From Clostridia bacterium (GTDB lineage: Bacteria > Bacillota > Clostridia > Oscillospirales > CAG-272): a DNA stretch of 16,318 nt. The notes below the pieces were generated by a model, which was not told the origin of the DNA, searched no databases, and was given only the letters and a program-made list of their open reading frames with translations. A program made the position numbers and the translations under genes. Below are positions 13,150 through 16,318 of the stretch, piece by piece (position 1 is the stretch's first letter; the number at the start of each line of letters is the position of its first letter). Location of the stretch: positions 1 to 16,318 of the forward strand of contig CAAGKS010000044.1 of NCBI GenBank assembly GCA_900770605.1. Reading direction: 5' to 3'.

Positions 13150-14112
13150 ATGAAAATATTCAAAGAAGAAAAAAACGTCACGAACGACACACCCATAAAA
13201 AAGCACACCACGAAATCCTTTATAGCGGCGATAATACTCGGCGTATTCATCGGTCTTGCCATTATAATACCTGGCGTGAGCGGCTCTACCGTTGCTATAA
13301 TATTCGGCTTCTATGCGGCTATGCTTTACGCATTTGGTAACATTCTTACGGATTTCAAGCGTTGCTTTACCTTCCTTTTCCCTATCGGACTGGGAGTTAT
13401 TATAGGCTTTGCGGCAGGATTTTTGATAATTCAAAAATTCTTTGAGCCGTATATTTTCCAGGTGATCTGCCTTTTCGTAGGACTTATGGTCGGAGCTACG
13501 CCCGTGCTTACCGCAGAGATCAAGGGAGCAAGGATAACTCCTGTGCGCGCTATCTTGTTCTGCGCGGGAGTTGCGATGCCTGTGCTTATCGGTGTCGTAT
13601 CCATTCTGCTCTCGTCCGACGCGTCCTCGTCAAGCTCGGCGTTGTACACCGCAGAGCCGTGGCGTGTTGCGGCGTACTTCCCTCTCGGATTTATCGTTTC
13701 CGTAACACAGATAGTACCCGGCTTGAGCGCTACCGCCATTCTTATGGCGTTTGGACAGTTTGCACCTATCCTCAACAGCCTGCACCTCGATCATATACTT
13801 GAAAATCCGTCCGTGATCATTCTTTTCGCGTCTCTCGGTATCGGCTTCGTATGCGGTATCGTTATCGTTTCAAGAATATTCTCGGCTATACTCAAAAAGC
13901 ACAAGACCACCACCTTCTTTGCGGTGATCGGTCTTTCGTTCGGCTCGATACTCTCTATGTTTATAAACACCGACGTTTTCGCCGTTTACGGCGAATGGGC
14001 GGCAAGCGGTATCCCCGTTTCAACGGCTATAATCGCGCCGATACTTCTTATCATCGGATTTATTCTCTCCTTCCGCCTCGCGCACTACGAGATGAAGCAT
14101 CAGTCCAAATAA
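13150..14112 (+). CDS. popT: DUF368 family membrane protein (undecaprenyl-phosphate translocase, PopT type)
   Basis: This 320-residue polytopic protein carries the duplicated DUF368 signature: PGVSGSTVAIIFGFY (41-55) and PGLSATAILMAFGQF (190-204), each in a hydrophobic hairpin. DUF368 proteins have been described, under the name PopT, as carriers that recycle undecaprenyl phosphate across the membrane for cell-wall synthesis. The N-terminal ~20 residues are charged and cytoplasmic. AAAGGA at 13133-13138 is 11 bases from the ATG, rather far, so translation may be moderate. A D-Ala-D-Ala ligase two genes downstream fits an envelope theme, although prmC stands between. Confidence 0.88.
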   Translation: MKIFKEEKNVTNDTPIKKHTTKSFIAAIILGVFIGLAIIIPGVSGSTVAIIFGFYAAMLYAFGNILTDFKRCFTFLFPIGLGVIIGFAAGFLIIQKFFEPYIFQVICLFVGLMVGATPVLTAEIKGARITPVRAILFCAGVAMPVLIGVVSILLSSDASSSSSALYTAEPWRVAAYFPLGFIVSVTQIVPGLSATAILMAFGQFAPILNSLHLDHILENPSVIILFASLGIGFVCGIVIVSRIFSAILKKHKTTTFFAVIGLSFGSILSMFINTDVFAVYGEWAASGIPVSTAIIAPILLIIGFILSFRLAHYEMKHQSK

Positions 14113-14179
14113 CTACCTGATCCAAGGTACAAGATACAAGATACAAAAATCCCCGGCACACAAAACACACGGAGGTCCT

Positions 14180-15031
14180 ATGACTTATAACGAGATATGT
14201 ATGGCTCTTGCAGAGGCCGAAATCGAAAACAACAGAGGCGAGGCTTCTATACTCATCTGCCATTTTTGTAATATAAACCAAGCAGAGCTGCTGCTTCGTC
14301 GCGACGAGGATTTTGACGTCCCCGAGCTTGAGGACGCGGTAGTTAAGCGTTGCAGCCACTACCCTCTCCAATACATTCTCGGCTTTTGGGATTTTTGCAA
14401 CGAGAGCTACCGAATTACCGAAAACACTCTCATTCCCCGTCAGGATACCGAAAAGCTGGTCGAGCTCGCCGTTAAGCTCTTGCCCGAGAACGCGAGATTT
14501 ATAGATCTTTGCACGGGAAGCGGCTGCGTTGCCGTATCCACTCTCGCCGCGAGAGTGGACCTTCGCGCAGTTGCGGTGGATCTCTTTGAGGAAACTCTCG
14601 CTATCGCGCGTGAGAACGCCGAGAGAAACTCTGTTGGCGACAGAGTTGGATTTATTATGGCGGACGTTCTCAACCCCGAATTTATGGCGGACCTCGGAAA
14701 GTTCGATTTCGTGCTTTCCAATCCCCCTTATATTGAAACTCGCCACATAAGTCTTCTCGACGAGGAGCTTTCATACGAGCCGCGCGCGGCGCTTGACGGC
14801 GGTAACGACGGCTTGGATTTCTATCGCGTTATAATCTCATCTTACGGCAAATATCTCTCCGAGGGCGGCAAAATGCTGCTTGAGATCGGCTGTGATCAGG
14901 CAAAATCCGTTGCCTCCATCTGCGCCTCAAACGGCTACAAATGCGAGGTATTCAAGGACTACGGCGGAAACGACAGAGTTGCTTTTATATCAAAGCAGAG
15001 CGCTCCCACGCCCGACGTGGCATTATCCTGA
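14180..15031 (+). CDS. prmC: Peptide chain release factor N5-glutamine methyltransferase
   Basis: This 283-residue enzyme methylates the GGQ glutamine of release factors RF1/RF2, using SAM. Motifs are PLQYILG (62-68), TLIPRQDTE (83-91), IDLCTGSGC (108-116, SAM loop), the catalytic NPPYI (181-185) that holds the substrate glutamine, and EPRAALDGGNDGLDFYR. The length is typical. Strong GGAGGTCC lies just before the ATG at 14180. The usual partner prfA is not in the window. The gap before it contains a short direct repeat of AGATACA units and nothing else that I can see. Confidence 0.95.
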   Translation: MTYNEICMALAEAEIENNRGEASILICHFCNINQAELLLRRDEDFDVPELEDAVVKRCSHYPLQYILGFWDFCNESYRITENTLIPRQDTEKLVELAVKLLPENARFIDLCTGSGCVAVSTLAARVDLRAVAVDLFEETLAIARENAERNSVGDRVGFIMADVLNPEFMADLGKFDFVLSNPPYIETRHISLLDEELSYEPRAALDGGNDGLDFYRVIISSYGKYLSEGGKMLLEIGCDQAKSVASICASNGYKCEVFKDYGGNDRVAFISKQSAPTPDVALS

Positions 15032-15082
15032 CACCGCACAAGTATAATATAGTAAATATCACGAAAAAAGGAAGCACATACA

Positions 15083-16114
15083 TTGAAGATCGCAGTACTT
15101 ATGGGCGGACTTTCGCCCGAACGCAACGTTTCTCTCTCATCAGGCTCTCTTATCTGCGCGGCTCTGCGCCGCCGCGGACACAGAGTTCTCGGAATTGACC
15201 TTTACAAAGGAATAGACACAGAGGCTGATATAGAATCGCTCTTTACCACCGAGCAGGACACCGTTTCCTGCGTAAGCGAGGCGATACCCGATATCGACGA
15301 GCTTATAAAAAGCAACGGAGGCAGAACTCTGCCCGTCGGCAAGGGAGTCATTGAAGCTTGTCACGCGGCTGACTCCGTATTTCTCGCGCTCCACGGAGAC
15401 ATAGGCGAGAACGGACAGCTCCAGGCTATGCTCGACCTCGCAGGGATCCGCTATACAGGCTCAGGCTACGTTGGCAGTATGCTGGCTATGGATAAGGATA
15501 TCGCAAAGAAGCTGATGCGCTCTGAGGGGATCCTCACGCCTGACTGGGTACGTCTTGACACCGCTATGCCTGCAGATATCGAGGCTATAATAAAGGTCGT
15601 AGGTCTGCCCGCCGTGGTAAAGCCCTGCTCGTGCGGATCGAGCGTTGGCGTGTTTATAGTCAACACGCGCGAGGAGCTTGCAGAGGCTATTCAGGACGCC
15701 TCAAAATACGAGCGCTTTATTATGGCTGAGAGCAAGATAGACGGACGCGAGCTTACCTGCGCGTTTTTCGACGGCACTCCTCTGCCCCCTGTTGAGATAA
15801 TCCCCAAGTTCGGCTTTTACGACTACAAAAACAAATATCAGTCGGGAGCTACCGAGGAGATCTGCCCTGCTCCCATCACGCCCGAGCAGACCAAAGAGGT
15901 GCACGACGCGACCTCACGCGGCTTTGAAGCGCTCCGCCTCAGCGGATACGCGCGCTTTGACTATATCCTTGATGCGAACGGACGCGCTTGGTGTCTTGAA
16001 GCGAACACGCTTCCAGGTATGACACCCACGAGCCTGCTTCCGCAGGAAGCCGCGGCGGTTGGTATCTCATACGACGAGCTTTGCGAGCGCATCGCCCTTT
16101 TTGCAAAGAAATAA
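15083..16114 (+). CDS. ddl: D-alanine--D-alanine ligase, TTG start
   Basis: This 343-residue ATP-grasp ligase joins two D-alanines for peptidoglycan. Motifs are MGGLSPERNVSLSSG (7-21; the more usual form has NSSERE), LHGDIGENG (103-111), GYVGSMLAMDK (128-138), VVKPCSCGSSVGV (ATP-grasp lysine and Gly/Ser loop), MAESKIDGREL, FYDYKNKY (the omega-loop FYDY tyrosine, as in D-Ala-adding forms) and LEANTLPGMTPTSL. The start is TTG at 15083: it begins the core MKIAVLMGG, AAGGA lies about ten bases upstream, and the next ATG would cut the first strand. TATAAT at 15043-15048 may be a -10 box but I find no good -35 partner. Confidence 0.93.
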   Translation: MKIAVLMGGLSPERNVSLSSGSLICAALRRRGHRVLGIDLYKGIDTEADIESLFTTEQDTVSCVSEAIPDIDELIKSNGGRTLPVGKGVIEACHAADSVFLALHGDIGENGQLQAMLDLAGIRYTGSGYVGSMLAMDKDIAKKLMRSEGILTPDWVRLDTAMPADIEAIIKVVGLPAVVKPCSCGSSVGVFIVNTREELAEAIQDASKYERFIMAESKIDGRELTCAFFDGTPLPPVEIIPKFGFYDYKNKYQSGATEEICPAPITPEQTKEVHDATSRGFEALRLSGYARFDYILDANGRAWCLEANTLPGMTPTSLLPQEAAAVGISYDELCERIALFAKK

Positions 16115-16134
16115 AATAATAATGTAAAAAATAA

Positions 16135-16180
16135 TGGTGGAGTGACCGAGATAAAAACGGCTGCTCCACCAATATTTTTT
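16135..16180 (+). terminator. Rho-independent terminator-like hairpin after ddl
   Basis: TGGTGGAG (16135-16142) pairs with CTCCACCA (16164-16171). A second small stem, CCG (16146-16148) with CGG (16158-16160), sits inside around an A-rich loop. Seven T residues follow at 16174-16180. It starts 21 bases after the ddl stop and would close the 9321-16114 run. Confidence 0.7.
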
Positions 16181-16228
16181 AATGATATACAAGTGTAGGG
16201 GCTGACGTCCTCGGCAGCTCCGTTATAA

Positions 16229-16300
16229 GCCTTCCCTTGTCAGGGAAGGTGGCACGGCGAGCTTATAAGCGAAGCCGTGACGGATGAGTAGTTTTGGGCG
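16229..16300 (+). repeat. REP-like repeat of the DUF559 family, long-arm copy at the window edge
   Basis: It has the same first 21 bases as the left DUF559 terminus (outer hairpin CCTTCCC/GGGAAGG). A longer variable arm follows: CACGGC (16253-16258) with GCCGTG (16274-16279), containing an inner GCTTATAAGC palindrome (16261-16270). The tail is GACGGATGAGTAGT. After the tail, TTTTGGGCG resembles the sequence beside the right DUF559 terminus. No partner copy lies in the window. Confidence 0.85.
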
Positions 16301-16318
16301 TACGGTATAAATATAATA

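Noticed and set aside
14121..14160. Short direct repeat AAGATACA before prmC
   Set aside because: Only two to three imperfect units over ~25 bases, with no pairing or regulatory pattern.
15028..15048. Sigma-A promoter for ddl (CTGACA ... TATAAT)
   Set aside because: The spacing is only nine bases, far too short; the TATAAT may be chance in an A/T-rich gap.

Overview
The window looks like a chromosomal segment of a gut-type Clostridia bacterium (Oscillospiraceae/Ruminococcaceae-like). This rests on strong AGGAGG-type ribosome binding sites, moderate-GC housekeeping genes of Firmicutes type (trmK next to a Nif3-family gene, prmC, ddl, DUF368), and abundant short palindromic repeats between genes. 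The taxon is an inference; no rRNA or other marker is present. Every gene I can support lies on the + strand.

Region 1 (1-4062) holds housekeeping genes. A three-armed palindromic structure and a perfect consensus sigma-A promoter precede a small DUF1858 gene. Then come trmK, a Nif3-family gene, a metallophosphoesterase with altered active-site motifs, and an RlmD-type rRNA methyltransferase, with very short spacings or overlaps.

Region 2 (about 3993-6780) is an AT-rich accessory island. It opens with a tandem array of small hairpins separated by a constant ATGAATT (later AATTCAT) spacer. The first hairpin is made from the 3' end of rlmD. The array leads straight into a four-helix-bundle (S23/Avd-like) gene. 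Three genes of unknown function follow; the middle one sits between two ~60-85 bp direct repeats.

Region 3 (6815-9220) holds a GH43-type glycosidase, the last 27 codons of what appears to be a lost isoprenylcysteine methyltransferase-family gene, an APH(3')-like kinase, and a cluster of REP-like double-hairpin repeats. Two of these repeats form 50-bp inverted termini around a DUF559 (Vsr-like nuclease fold) gene. The termini are identical except in one hairpin arm, where both sides of the stem changed together. This looks like a small mobile unit.

Region 4 (9321-16114) is a run of metabolic and envelope genes: single-chain L-serine dehydratase, SGNH hydrolase, ArsB/NhaD-type permease, nitroreductase, DUF368 (undecaprenyl-phosphate translocase family), prmC and a D-Ala-D-Ala ligase. 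A terminator-like hairpin follows, then a further copy of the DUF559-associated repeat at the window edge.

The two best candidates for an undescribed system are the hairpin array with its four-helix-bundle gene (3993-4574) and the DUF559 unit with covarying hairpin termini (8717-9220). Both pair a small protein with structured repeats, in the manner of REP/RAYT elements. No gap longer than 300 bases lacks a gene or a described element.
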